The notes beneath the pieces are model-generated. The model had not been told where the DNA came from. It did no database searches and saw nothing but the letters and a program-made list of their open reading frames with translations. A stretch of 49,004 nucleotides of DNA from Candidatus Gastranaerophilales bacterium (GTDB lineage: Bacteria; Cyanobacteriota; Vampirovibrionia; Gastranaerophilales; Gastranaerophilaceae), in the NCBI GenBank assembly GCA_017467305.1, contig JAFTSM010000010.1:1-49004 (forward strand), read 5' to 3'. Below, in pieces: positions 17,752 to 25,980 of this stretch (positions within the stretch are counted from its first letter, which is position 1; every line of letters begins with the position of its first letter). The position numbers and the translations under genes are program-made.

Positions 17752-17889
17752 ATGAACAACAAAAAAAACAAAAAGGAAAAAACGTTAGATATTAAAAAGT
17801 TGAAAATTTCAAAGAGTATTTGTGATAAACGCAAAGTTTATTCTGGTGGTTGTGGATATAATGATTTTAGTTGTACAAATGTTGCCTAA
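17752..17889 (+). CDS. Candidate RiPP precursor peptide, 45 residues
   Basis: Too short for the usual ORF cut-offs, but it has a strong ribosome site (AAGGAG, 17740-17745) six bases before its ATG and fills the gap between two modifying-enzyme genes. The N-terminal half is Lys-rich and contains TLDIKKLKISKSI (11-23), a pattern of alternating hydrophobics like leader segments bound by PqqD-type domains. The C-terminal part, YSGGCGYNDFSCTNVA (30-45), has Cys34 and Cys41, Ser31 and Ser40, Thr42 and a Gly-rich turn, typical of a modified core; a third cysteine is Cys24. No double-Gly or other certain cleavage site is obvious, although GG at 32-33 exists. Its stop is 5 nt before the next ATG, and that gene has no ribosome site, so translation may be coupled. 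Confidence 0.78.
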   Translation: MNNKKNKKEKTLDIKKLKISKSICDKRKVYSGGCGYNDFSCTNVA

Positions 17890-17894
17890 TTTAA

Positions 17895-18809
17895 ATGATT
17901 TACAATGAAAATTATACTCACCCAAAATATAAGAATTGGTATTATTTTTTGAAACATGTTCCTCCTCCATTTTATCCGTTGGTGTTGAAACATCTTTATA
18001 AAGAAAAATTTCATGTTCCTTTAAATTTGTTAGAGCCGCAAAGACTTTCTGAGAAAATATTAAAAAGTTGTCTTGATGATAAAGACATAAAAAAGACCAA
18101 ATTAACAGATAAGTTAAAAGCAAAAGAATATGTTAAAAATGTCATACCTGATTTGAAGTACGCAAAAGTTTATCAAATCGCTGATTCATTCAATGAATTA
18201 GACTTTTCTTTTGCTCCTAATTCATTTGTCATAAAAACAAATCATGCTTGGAAAACACATATTTTGGTTCAAGATAAAAGATTGCTTAAAAGTACTGATT
18301 ATAATGAATTTAAACAATACTATAAAAGTGTTTTATCAATTAATTATGCATATTGGGGAAGTTATGAACTTCAGTACAAAAATATAACGCCTAAAATTTT
18401 TTTGGAAGAATATCTCTGTTTTGAAAATGAGGGATTTATAAAAGAGTATGAAGTATATTGTTTTAAAGGGAAACCTATGTTTATTAATTATCTTATTTCT
18501 CCAAACTATACGCCCGATTTATTTAATTGCCAGTCTGATATAGTAAAATCTCAAATATTTGATACAAATTGGGAACAAGCAAATTTTAAAATACGCTTTA
18601 GCAGTGGACTTTCGACTCCAGATACAAAAAATAAAGAACTGATATTAACTTATGCAGAAAAACTTTCTTATGGATTTGATTTTGTCAGAATTGACATCTT
18701 CGAAATTGGTGATGAGTTATATTTTGGAGAATTTACTTTTTCTCCATACTCTGGATTTATAACTTTTATTCCTGAAAAATTTGATTTGATTTATGGGCAG
18801 AAATATTAA
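17895..18809 (+). CDS. TupA-like ATP-grasp enzyme
   Basis: A 304-residue protein of the ATPgrasp_TupA family, known from teichuronopeptide and polysaccharide loci, where members are thought to form amide bonds with ATP. Matching stretches are TDKLKAKEYV (71-80), FVIKTNHAWK (111-120, ATP-contacting lysine and histidine), YEVYCFKGKP (185-194), FVRID (263-267) and FGEFTFSPYSGF (277-288, metal-binding Glu). In this operon it could ligate an amino acid or sugar acid to the peptide, or close a macrocycle; this is inference. It shows no ribosome site of its own, so it probably depends on translation of the peptide gene. The next gene starts 15 nt after its stop. Confidence 0.82.
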   Translation: MIYNENYTHPKYKNWYYFLKHVPPPFYPLVLKHLYKEKFHVPLNLLEPQRLSEKILKSCLDDKDIKKTKLTDKLKAKEYVKNVIPDLKYAKVYQIADSFNELDFSFAPNSFVIKTNHAWKTHILVQDKRLLKSTDYNEFKQYYKSVLSINYAYWGSYELQYKNITPKIFLEEYLCFENEGFIKEYEVYCFKGKPMFINYLISPNYTPDLFNCQSDIVKSQIFDTNWEQANFKIRFSSGLSTPDTKNKELILTYAEKLSYGFDFVRIDIFEIGDELYFGEFTFSPYSGFITFIPEKFDLIYGQKY

Positions 18810-18824
18810 AAAGAGAGATAATTG

Positions 18825-20597
18825 ATGTTATATAGCATATGTAAAGACGAAAAACCTAAAAGAACAGTTGATAGGATAAGAAAAATTTTAGGTGATATTG
18901 GTATAAATTTACAAGAAATATTACATTTAGAAGAAATCGAATTTGCTCCAGTATCGCTTAGGTTGACATTAAAAAATAGTCCTCTAATAGGAACAAATGG
19001 AAAAGGTACAAATAAAATAAATGCTTTAGCAAGCGGATATGCAGAGTTTATGGAACGTTTACAAAATTCATATCTTTTTCCAGATTTAGAAAGAGAATTT
19101 GACATTGTATCTGATAAAAAAAGAATTGATTGTAGCATAAATTTCAAAAATAAATATCTACAAAACTATTTTGATGATAAATTAATAATTTTTGATAAAT
19201 TATCCAAAAAAGGGAAAAATCCTGATAAATGTTTATTTTCATTTCCTTTCTATAGTGTAAGAGAACGAAATATTTATGGTTTACCATACAACATTATTGA
19301 TAGAGTAAAAGGCACAAATGGAATGGCTGCTGGTAATACGTACGAAGAAGCTCTTGTACAAGGGCTTTCAGAAGTGTCTGAGAGATATGTACTAAAACAA
19401 GTTTTTATAAATCAAATTGCATTGCCAAATATTCCTAGAGATGAGTATTTAAAATATGATAATATTCGGAAAATTATTGAATATTTTGAAATAAATGGAT
19501 ATAAGGTCTATGTTAAAGATGCCTCATTAAATGCCAAAGTACCTGTTGTTTGTACAATAATAGAAGATACGAAAAACAATGTTTTTACCCCTTCTTTTGG
19601 TTCGCACCCTATATTCCCGATAGCTGTGGAGCGAACATTAACTGAATTTGCGCAAGGGTTAACATTATCGAAAATAGGCAATGGGTCTATCAACTATCCT
19701 TGTTACACCAAGGAAAAACTTAAGTATATCGATTATAGCTTATTATATAGAGCTTTGTCTTTACATAAAGTTGCTTTCGAAAAAACAGAAATATTAGAAA
19801 AAATATTTTGGAACAATGAAGTTTCATATGAATTTTCTCCATCTGCTTGGATATCTTCTTTTGATAGTTGGGATAATAAAAAAAATTTAGAATTCTTGGT
19901 TCATAAAATTTTGAATTTTTCAAACGATATATATGTTAGAGATGTTTCTTTTTTAGATTTTCCATCTGTTGATATATTTATTCCTAATGTTACTGATTTA
20001 TTTGAATACAGTGAAAATTTTATTGAAGAAAATAAATTTTTGGATATTTATTGGTCTAAATATTATTTTGAAGTAGATAGGGCTAATTATAATCTTGATA
20101 ATTTATTAAAGTTAGCAGAAATATATACTTTCTCTGATTCTATTTATAGCAAAAATGTTTTTTGTGTTTCATTTGAATATATAGCATTTCTATGTTCTGT
20201 TGTATGTAAAGACTTAAATAAAATTATAAAATATGCAGATATATTAATTTCAGAAAATAGATTTAATCAAAGCTATGATGAAACACAAATACAAATTTTC
20301 AAAATTATAAGAGATTATTGCAATATAAAAAAATCAAAAGTATATGATGATATCTGTATAAAAGGTAAGTTATTAAAAAAATATGAAATTTCTGAAATTG
20401 ATTATGCAATTAGTATAATTAATGAGTTAAATTTTGATATGGTTTTAGAGATAGTTTTAGAAAATAAAAAGATACCAAAAACAAAATATAAGACCTTATT
20501 AAAACGATTGAAACAAAAATATAAAGCTAATCAGCCCAAACAGATGATTTTCCAAAATATTTTTGATTTTGATATACAAGAAAGTTGTTTAATATAA
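18825..20597 (+). CDS. YcaO-domain protein (full-length, E. coli YcaO-like)
   Basis: ATP-dependent YcaO enzymes activate peptide backbone amides to make azolines, thioamides or amidines. This 590-residue protein follows the layout of stand-alone E. coli YcaO (similar length) rather than a fused cyclodehydratase. It has TNGKGTNKINALASGYAEF (57-75) with Glu74, Glu77 and Arg78, TNGMAAGNTYEEALVQGLSE (164-183) with Glu183, Glu186 and Arg187, and SFGSHPIFPIAVERTLTE further on; these are the ATP/Mg-binding motifs. The C-terminal third (about 400-590) is helical and resembles the TPR-like tail of E. coli YcaO. ATG 18825 is used (AGAGAGAT upstream); a TTG precedes it by one codon. No E1-like or TfuA partner is adjacent. 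Its stop overlaps the next start (TAATG). Confidence 0.87.
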   Translation: MLYSICKDEKPKRTVDRIRKILGDIGINLQEILHLEEIEFAPVSLRLTLKNSPLIGTNGKGTNKINALASGYAEFMERLQNSYLFPDLEREFDIVSDKKRIDCSINFKNKYLQNYFDDKLIIFDKLSKKGKNPDKCLFSFPFYSVRERNIYGLPYNIIDRVKGTNGMAAGNTYEEALVQGLSEVSERYVLKQVFINQIALPNIPRDEYLKYDNIRKIIEYFEINGYKVYVKDASLNAKVPVVCTIIEDTKNNVFTPSFGSHPIFPIAVERTLTEFAQGLTLSKIGNGSINYPCYTKEKLKYIDYSLLYRALSLHKVAFEKTEILEKIFWNNEVSYEFSPSAWISSFDSWDNKKNLEFLVHKILNFSNDIYVRDVSFLDFPSVDIFIPNVTDLFEYSENFIEENKFLDIYWSKYYFEVDRANYNLDNLLKLAEIYTFSDSIYSKNVFCVSFEYIAFLCSVVCKDLNKIIKYADILISENRFNQSYDETQIQIFKIIRDYCNIKKSKVYDDICIKGKLLKKYEISEIDYAISIINELNFDMVLEIVLENKKIPKTKYKTLLKRLKQKYKANQPKQMIFQNIFDFDIQESCLI

Positions 20598-21469
20598 TGG
20601 GTAAAAAAATGAGCTATTTCAAACATAAAAAATGTTTTTGGATAAATATTGCAATGGCCCAACATTGTAATTTAAATTGTAAAGGTTGTGCTGTATTCTC
20701 CCCATTGGCAGAAAAGAACGTCCTTTCATTTTCCCAACCAATAAAAGATTTTGAACATATAAAATCTATAAGTAGAGAGATTATTGATTTTAAATTTTCT
20801 TACTTAGGTGGTGAACCATTATTAAATCCTAATTTTTTAGATATTGTGAAGAGAATGCGTGAATTATTTCCAAATAGTTATCAGGATTTTCTTACAAATG
20901 GTTTACTATTGCCAGATAATGATGAAGAATTTTGGAAAACAATTAAAAAGCTTAATTTAAACATTTTCATTTCTAAGTATCCAATTGATATAGATAGAAC
21001 AAACTATGAAAAATTAGCAAAAAAATTTTCTGTAAAAATAAACTACCGTACTATTAATTCAACAAAAATATATAGTTGTAAAACAAGACAAGTCGTAGAT
21101 AATTGTTCTATCAACAACAATTTACCTTGGACAAAAAATGTTTTGGATTTATTAGGAACGCAAAATCATAAGGAAAAGTTTAATAATTGTCCCTATTATG
21201 GCGGACTAATATATTCAAATGGAAATTTATATAGCTGTTGTATTCATGCATATATTCAAAACTTTATAAATTATTTTAAGGTTGATATTCCAATTACATA
21301 TCATGATTATATTTGTGTGCAAAATTTAAAAAATATAGCAGAAATTGATAGTTTTCTACAAACCCCAAAGCCATTGTGTAGATTTTGTAAACAGGTTTAT
21401 ATTTTTTCTGAAAATGAAAAACAAATAGAATGGGATTTTAGTAATAAAAGTATATCTGAATGGACTTAG
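20597..21469 (+). CDS. Second radical SAM enzyme of the RiPP-like operon
   Basis: A 290-residue radical SAM protein. AQHCNLNCKGCAVFSP carries the cluster cysteines C24-x3-C28-x2-C31, followed by YLGGEPLLNPNF (GGEP SAM-binding motif) and DFLTNGLLLP. The C-terminal part has a shorter SPASM-like cysteine set (NNCPYYGGLIYSNGNLYSCC and PLCRFCKQ), suggesting one auxiliary cluster. There is no PqqD-like domain, so it may rely on the first enzyme for leader binding. The ATG overlaps the ycaO stop codon in TAATG; a TTG four codons upstream would extend it slightly. It closes the operon; no terminator is seen before gatA, 94 nt downstream. Confidence 0.83.
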   Translation: MGKKMSYFKHKKCFWINIAMAQHCNLNCKGCAVFSPLAEKNVLSFSQPIKDFEHIKSISREIIDFKFSYLGGEPLLNPNFLDIVKRMRELFPNSYQDFLTNGLLLPDNDEEFWKTIKKLNLNIFISKYPIDIDRTNYEKLAKKFSVKINYRTINSTKIYSCKTRQVVDNCSINNNLPWTKNVLDLLGTQNHKEKFNNCPYYGGLIYSNGNLYSCCIHAYIQNFINYFKVDIPITYHDYICVQNLKNIAEIDSFLQTPKPLCRFCKQVYIFSENEKQIEWDFSNKSISEWT

Positions 21470-21562
21470 AAAATGATAATTCTTCTAATTAAATATATAA
21501 AACATAACAATTAAGTATGTTTAATTTATAATGTTTATAAAAGAGCATGAGAGGTACTTAAA

Positions 21563-23041
21563 TTGGATATTCGTGAATTAATCACAAAGTCTTCATCAGA
21601 ACAAAGAAAGGCTTTATTAAATAAGGAAGTTAGTGCGGTAGAATTAACAGAGGCAGTTTATAAACAAGTTGAAGCTGTTGATGAAAAAATTGGTGCATAC
21701 AATTCTTTAACAAAAGATTTTGCACTAGAAACTGCAAAAAAAGTAGATGAAAAAATTAAAAATGGTGAAGAATTACCAGCATTAGCAGGTATTCCTCTTG
21801 CTTTAAAAGATAATATTAACTTGAAATCTTATCCAACAACTGCATCAAGCAAAATTTTAGCTAATTTTGTTTCTCCATATGATGCAACTGTTACAAAAAA
21901 ATTAAAAGAAAATTTAATACCAATCATTGGTAAAGCAAATATGGATGAATTTGCAATGGGTTCAAGTAATGAGAACTCTGCAACAAAAATCGTAAGAAAC
22001 CCTTGGGATTTAAATAAAGTTCCTGGTGGTAGTTCTGGTGGTAGTGCAGCTGCTGTTGCTGCTGGTGAGGCTACAGTTGCTTTAGGTTCTGATACTGGTG
22101 GTAGTATCCGTTTACCTGGTAGCTATTGTGGTTTAGTTGGTTTAAAACCTACTTATGGTCGTGTTTCAAGATACGGTTTGATTGCATTTGCTTCATCTTT
22201 AGACCAGATTGGACCTATCACAAGAACTGTTGAAGATTCAGCTTTATTATTAAACGCTATTGCAGGTCACGATGAAAAAGATTCAACTTCTTTAAATCAA
22301 GTTGCACCAGACTTCACAAAAGATTTAAGAAACGATTTAAAAGGCCTAAAAATTGGTTATATCAAAGAACTTTGTTCAGAAGGTTTAACTGATGATGTAG
22401 CTGCTGCTCTTCAAAAATCAATTGAAACATATAAAGCATTAGGTGCTGAAATTGTTGAAATTTCAATGCCATTAATTAAATATTCAATTGCTGTTTATTA
22501 TATTGTTGCTACAGCAGAAGCAAGCTCTAACTTAGCACGTTTTGACGGTGTTAAATATGGTTACAGAGCTAAAGATGTTGATACATTATATGATATGTAT
22601 GTTAAAACTCGTGCTCAAGGCTTTGGTGATGAAGTTAAGAGAAGAATAATGTTAGGTACTTATGCTTTAAGTTCTGGTTATTATGATGCTTATTATAAAA
22701 AAGCTCAACAATTAAGAAGACTAGTTAAGAACGATTTTGATAATGCGTTCAAGAAAGTTGATGTATTACTATCACCAACTTGCCCACATACAGCGTTTGA
22801 AATTGGTTCAAAAGTATCTGACCCATTAGCAATGTATTTAACAGATATTGCAACAATTACTGCTAACTTGGCTGGTATTCCTGCAATGAATATTCCAGTG
22901 GGACTTGATAAAGCTGGTATGCCAATTGGTTTACAATTACAAGCTGATTGTTTGAATGAAACAAAATTGTTAAATGTTGCCTATAAGTTGGAAGAAGCTG
23001 TACAATTTAATTATAGTATTCCCTCAATGACGTTGGTGTAA
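21563..23041 (+). CDS. gatA: Glutamyl-tRNA(Gln) amidotransferase subunit A
   Basis: Amidase subunit of GatCAB, which converts Glu-tRNA(Gln) to Gln-tRNA(Gln) (and Asp-tRNA(Asn) in many species), releasing ammonia from glutamine. The amidase-signature triad is in place: Lys82 (LALKDN), Ser157 (PGGSSGGSAAAV) and Ser181 (GSDTGGSIR), with the spacing seen in characterised GatA. The length of 492 residues is normal. The start is TTG with GAGG eight bases upstream. A TATAAT-like box at 21527-21532 could be its promoter, although the -35 is weak. gatB and gatC are not in the window. The stop overlaps the start of the next gene (TAATG). Confidence 0.96.
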   Translation: MDIRELITKSSSEQRKALLNKEVSAVELTEAVYKQVEAVDEKIGAYNSLTKDFALETAKKVDEKIKNGEELPALAGIPLALKDNINLKSYPTTASSKILANFVSPYDATVTKKLKENLIPIIGKANMDEFAMGSSNENSATKIVRNPWDLNKVPGGSSGGSAAAVAAGEATVALGSDTGGSIRLPGSYCGLVGLKPTYGRVSRYGLIAFASSLDQIGPITRTVEDSALLLNAIAGHDEKDSTSLNQVAPDFTKDLRNDLKGLKIGYIKELCSEGLTDDVAAALQKSIETYKALGAEIVEISMPLIKYSIAVYYIVATAEASSNLARFDGVKYGYRAKDVDTLYDMYVKTRAQGFGDEVKRRIMLGTYALSSGYYDAYYKKAQQLRRLVKNDFDNAFKKVDVLLSPTCPHTAFEIGSKVSDPLAMYLTDIATITANLAGIPAMNIPVGLDKAGMPIGLQLQADCLNETKLLNVAYKLEEAVQFNYSIPSMTLV

Positions 23042-23922
23042 TGAAGAAAATATTATTTTTATTAACTACATTAGTTTTGGTGCAAATCACTGGCATGACA
23101 GTATTTGCGAGTAATATAGAAGAAGTATCTGAAGAAAATATGAATAGAGCCATATCAGCATATAAGCATGGTGTGGAACTCGTTCGTGTAAAGGCTTATG
23201 ATAGTGCAATAGAAGCTTTTAATAAGGCACTAACTTATCATCCTAAAATGACAGATGCGTATTTTAATATTGCTTCTATTTATGTTGCACAACAAAAATA
23301 TGATGAAGCTTATGATGTATATGTAAAAATAATTGCTCTTAATCCTTATGATTATGATTCTATATTGCAAGCAGCAAAAATTTCTTATAATCGTCAGAAC
23401 TATGCTTTAGCAATGAAATATCTAAAATATATTCCAGATGATTATCCTAACTATACATTAGTTCAACAAATGTATAGAGATGCACAAGAACAGTTTAATC
23501 AACAAAAGAATACTATTGAACGTTCAAAAATATCAAAAGCAAATGAGAATAAAAAAGTACTGATTGATAAGTTTAATTCTCCAGCTGGTATGGCAGTTGA
23601 CTCTCAAGGCAATATGTTTGTTGCTAGTTATACTGATAATGCAATTGTAAAAGTAGATAAAAATAAAACTAAAACTAATTTTGTAAAAGATTATTTGCTT
23701 GATGGACCAGTTGGTTTAGCTATTGATGCTTACGATAATATTTATGTTGCAAATTTTGAGGCTGATAATATATTGAAAATTACAAAAAGTGGTAATGTTA
23801 GTGTATTTATGGATAATGTTTCTAACCCGTACTTTTTGTATATAAAAGATGATGTTCTTTATATTTCAGAACAAGGCAATGATGTTGTTATAACATACAA
23901 TTTAGCAACAACTAAACAGTAA
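23041..23922 (+). CDS. Exported TPR protein with NHL-like propeller segment
   Basis: A 293-residue exported protein. The signal peptide is MKKILFLLTTLVLVQITG and onwards, with a likely cut after VFA (about residue 24). Three or so TPR units follow (about 35-150, for example AFNKALTYHPKMTDAYFNIAS and YDEAYDVYVKIIALNPYDYD). The C-terminal part holds NHL/SMP30-like beta-propeller blades (GMAVDSQGNMFVASYTDNAI, GLAIDAYDNIYVANFEADNI). Only about three blades are present, fewer than a closed propeller normally needs. It is translationally coupled to gatA, though functionally unrelated to it by sequence. Its last 11 bases overlap the 3' end of the convergent gene. A periplasmic binding or scaffold role is likely. 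Confidence 0.78.
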   Translation: MKKILFLLTTLVLVQITGMTVFASNIEEVSEENMNRAISAYKHGVELVRVKAYDSAIEAFNKALTYHPKMTDAYFNIASIYVAQQKYDEAYDVYVKIIALNPYDYDSILQAAKISYNRQNYALAMKYLKYIPDDYPNYTLVQQMYRDAQEQFNQQKNTIERSKISKANENKKVLIDKFNSPAGMAVDSQGNMFVASYTDNAIVKVDKNKTKTNFVKDYLLDGPVGLAIDAYDNIYVANFEADNILKITKSGNVSVFMDNVSNPYFLYIKDDVLYISEQGNDVVITYNLATTKQ

Positions 23923-25498
23923 ATTTATCTTTGTATGGGTCATGCCAACTTCCGCCTACTTCATATAAGTTTATTTCTTTGCTATTTCTCAAATATTCGT
24001 TAAATGTTTCAAGAATAGGTTCTTCTTTTAACTTATAGAAATTAGGGTTATTTGGATTAAAATCATTTTTATCTGTAGGAAAATCATTTGCGGTTGGTCT
24101 TATAAACAATTTGTCATCTAATCTGTATTTTGGTGCTTTAGATTCAAACGCAATAAGCATTGGTTCACTGTCTGGATTGTTTCCTTTTGATTGTTCTTGT
24201 AAATCTTTTAAGAAAGTTATTACTCCATCAAATGTTTTAGGGTCTTTATCTTTAAAGTAGTGAGATAAATAATATGGAGCTGCAATCGCCATTACAGGTC
24301 TTGTTTCTTCTTCTAAGAATAAATTCATCATTTCTTCAATTGTGTTTTCTGCTTTTGAAGTTATTTCTTCTTTTCCTGTTTCTTCATTAAACTTTTGTGA
24401 GGTTGCATTTTCTCTAAATATTTCTTTGATGTCTTTATTAACATTTTCATTGTCTTTAACAAGGGTTGTACCAAGTGCAGATACATTTCTGTTTTCAGAA
24501 CCTTGTTCTACTAAATACATTTGATTTAATATTCTTATAGTTTCCTTTTTTATATCTTCTGCGGAAAGTTTAATACCTCTTATTTCTATATCGCCTTTTG
24601 TTTCGATGTATTCTCTAACTCTCCAATATAGATTTGAAACACCCAAATCTTTCTTATAGCTAATTCTATTTTGTTCTGCAAATTCTCTTATTGTGTAACC
24701 AAATTGTGGATATAACTCATTTACTGCAGTTATAAAAGCAATGGTCATATCTTCTCTTCGTTTTAGTCTTTTTTCAACAGATTTAACAAGTTTTGGAGAG
24801 AATGGATTTATTCCATAAATTAGCATTTCGCTGTTTTCAAATCTTTGATATTTTTTTGTACTTGGAACTTTATGTGTAAATGTCATTTTCATTGCTGGTA
24901 TAAAGTTTAAGTTTTTAAATTTATCTGGTTCTGCGGCAATAGTTCTTACTGCTTGTTGAACACCCTCTACAGTATCTCTATCAGTTAGTGCAAAAGTAAA
25001 TTTTTTGCCAGTTTTTTCGTGGTATCTGTCAGCAGCTTCTGCAACTTGCTCTAATAGAGTATAAATATCTTTCTTTCCAACAGAAAAAGTTGAAGCACAG
25101 TCTAGGTCAGCACAGTAAATGTAATCACCGTCTTCTATGTCTTTATTGTTAATATCAAAATCTTGTATTTTATAATTTTTAAGTTCTTTTTTGAACTCTT
25201 TTGCAGACATAATTGAAGAAAAATTTTCGGTTGGAATATCTTCGTCAAAAACTTCTTTTATACCCTTTTGTAAACTTAAAACATATTGTGAAGGAATGAC
25301 AAATGGTGGCTTTTCTTCATTTTTCTTTTTAAATATTTTTGATAAAAGACCTCTAAATGCAACTTGTTCTGAATTTGTGCTTTTTTGAGGGGCTGTATGC
25401 ACAAAACTATCAGAATTATTTTTATTGTATGAATTATGTTCGTATTTTGTTTTGTTTTGAACAATAGGTGGATTGTTGAGAGATACACTTATTTGCAT
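23912..25498 (-). CDS. PHP-domain-like protein with lost metal ligands
   Basis: A 528-residue protein that I tentatively place near PHP-domain phosphoesterases. FALTDRDTVEGVQQAV (169-184) lines up with the PHP motif TDHDTVEG, and ADLDCASTFSVG (130-141) lines up with DLHxHSxxSDG. The metal-binding histidines of both motifs are replaced (DLD, DRD), so hydrolase activity is doubtful. The first 65 residues are a low-complexity extension with VAFRG at 46-50, the local F-x-G motif. The rest is charged and helical; near the C-terminus LYEVGGSWHDP could be the third PHP strand. It is followed on the same strand side by a small membrane protein gene upstream (13-nt gap), probably one operon. Confidence 0.55.
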   Translation of the reverse strand: MQISVSLNNPPIVQNKTKYEHNSYNKNNSDSFVHTAPQKSTNSEQVAFRGLLSKIFKKKNEEKPPFVIPSQYVLSLQKGIKEVFDEDIPTENFSSIMSAKEFKKELKNYKIQDFDINNKDIEDGDYIYCADLDCASTFSVGKKDIYTLLEQVAEAADRYHEKTGKKFTFALTDRDTVEGVQQAVRTIAAEPDKFKNLNFIPAMKMTFTHKVPSTKKYQRFENSEMLIYGINPFSPKLVKSVEKRLKRREDMTIAFITAVNELYPQFGYTIREFAEQNRISYKKDLGVSNLYWRVREYIETKGDIEIRGIKLSAEDIKKETIRILNQMYLVEQGSENRNVSALGTTLVKDNENVNKDIKEIFRENATSQKFNEETGKEEITSKAENTIEEMMNLFLEEETRPVMAIAAPYYLSHYFKDKDPKTFDGVITFLKDLQEQSKGNNPDSEPMLIAFESKAPKYRLDDKLFIRPTANDFPTDKNDFNPNNPNFYKLKEEPILETFNEYLRNSKEINLYEVGGSWHDPYKDKFTV

Positions 25499-25511
25499 TT
25501 TTTATCCGTTC

Positions 25512-25787
25512 TTATTCTTTACATTTAAATATAAAGTAAGTAGTGAGTGCACCGAGCATTAAGAGTGCTTTTGGAAGAAAAGAGCCTTCTTTATTATATA
25601 GTTCTTTACTTTGTGCGTAGGTAACATTTTTTCTAAATTCATCTTTTTTCTTTAATTCTTCATCAATAGAGTATGTATAGACTTTTTCTGGGGCTTGAAC
25701 TAAACGAGGATTTTGTTTTTTGCCTATTTTCCATGCTGGAATAGGGTTATCATTTGATGTAAGATGGGAATTTAATATATTAGACAT
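25512..25787 (-). CDS. Small unknown protein with C-terminal membrane segment
   Basis: A 91-residue protein with a polar N-terminus (NDNPIPAWKIGKKQNPRLV), a charged middle (DEELKKKDEFRKN) and one C-terminal hydrophobic helix (FLPKALLMLGALTTYFIF) ending KCKE, as in a tail-anchored protein. The ATG has a strong GGAGG site. It lies 13 nt upstream of the PHP-like gene and is divergent from the GH13-like gene. I do not recognise the family. Confidence 0.65.
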   Translation of the reverse strand: MSNILNSHLTSNDNPIPAWKIGKKQNPRLVQAPEKVYTYSIDEELKKKDEFRKNVTYAQSKELYNKEGSFLPKALLMLGALTTYFIFKCKE

Positions 25788-25980
25788 ATTTCCTCCGCTA
25801 TGTTTTTAATGTATAAAGAAATATATAATTGTTATTATTTTATGTTCGGAATGAAAAAAATTAACAATTTTTAATAAAAACTAAATGTAAAATTTTGTTA
25901 AACCTATGTGTAATAAACGCAAGAAAAACGCTTGAGAAGAATTAATACAATAGAAATTTCTGCATGAGAAGGAGCTAAAA

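Noticed and set aside
16369-21469. Operon as a PQQ or mycofactocin pathway
   Set aside because: The peptide lacks the Glu/Tyr core of PqqA and the C-terminal VY of mycofactocin, and YcaO and TupA-like enzymes are not part of those pathways.
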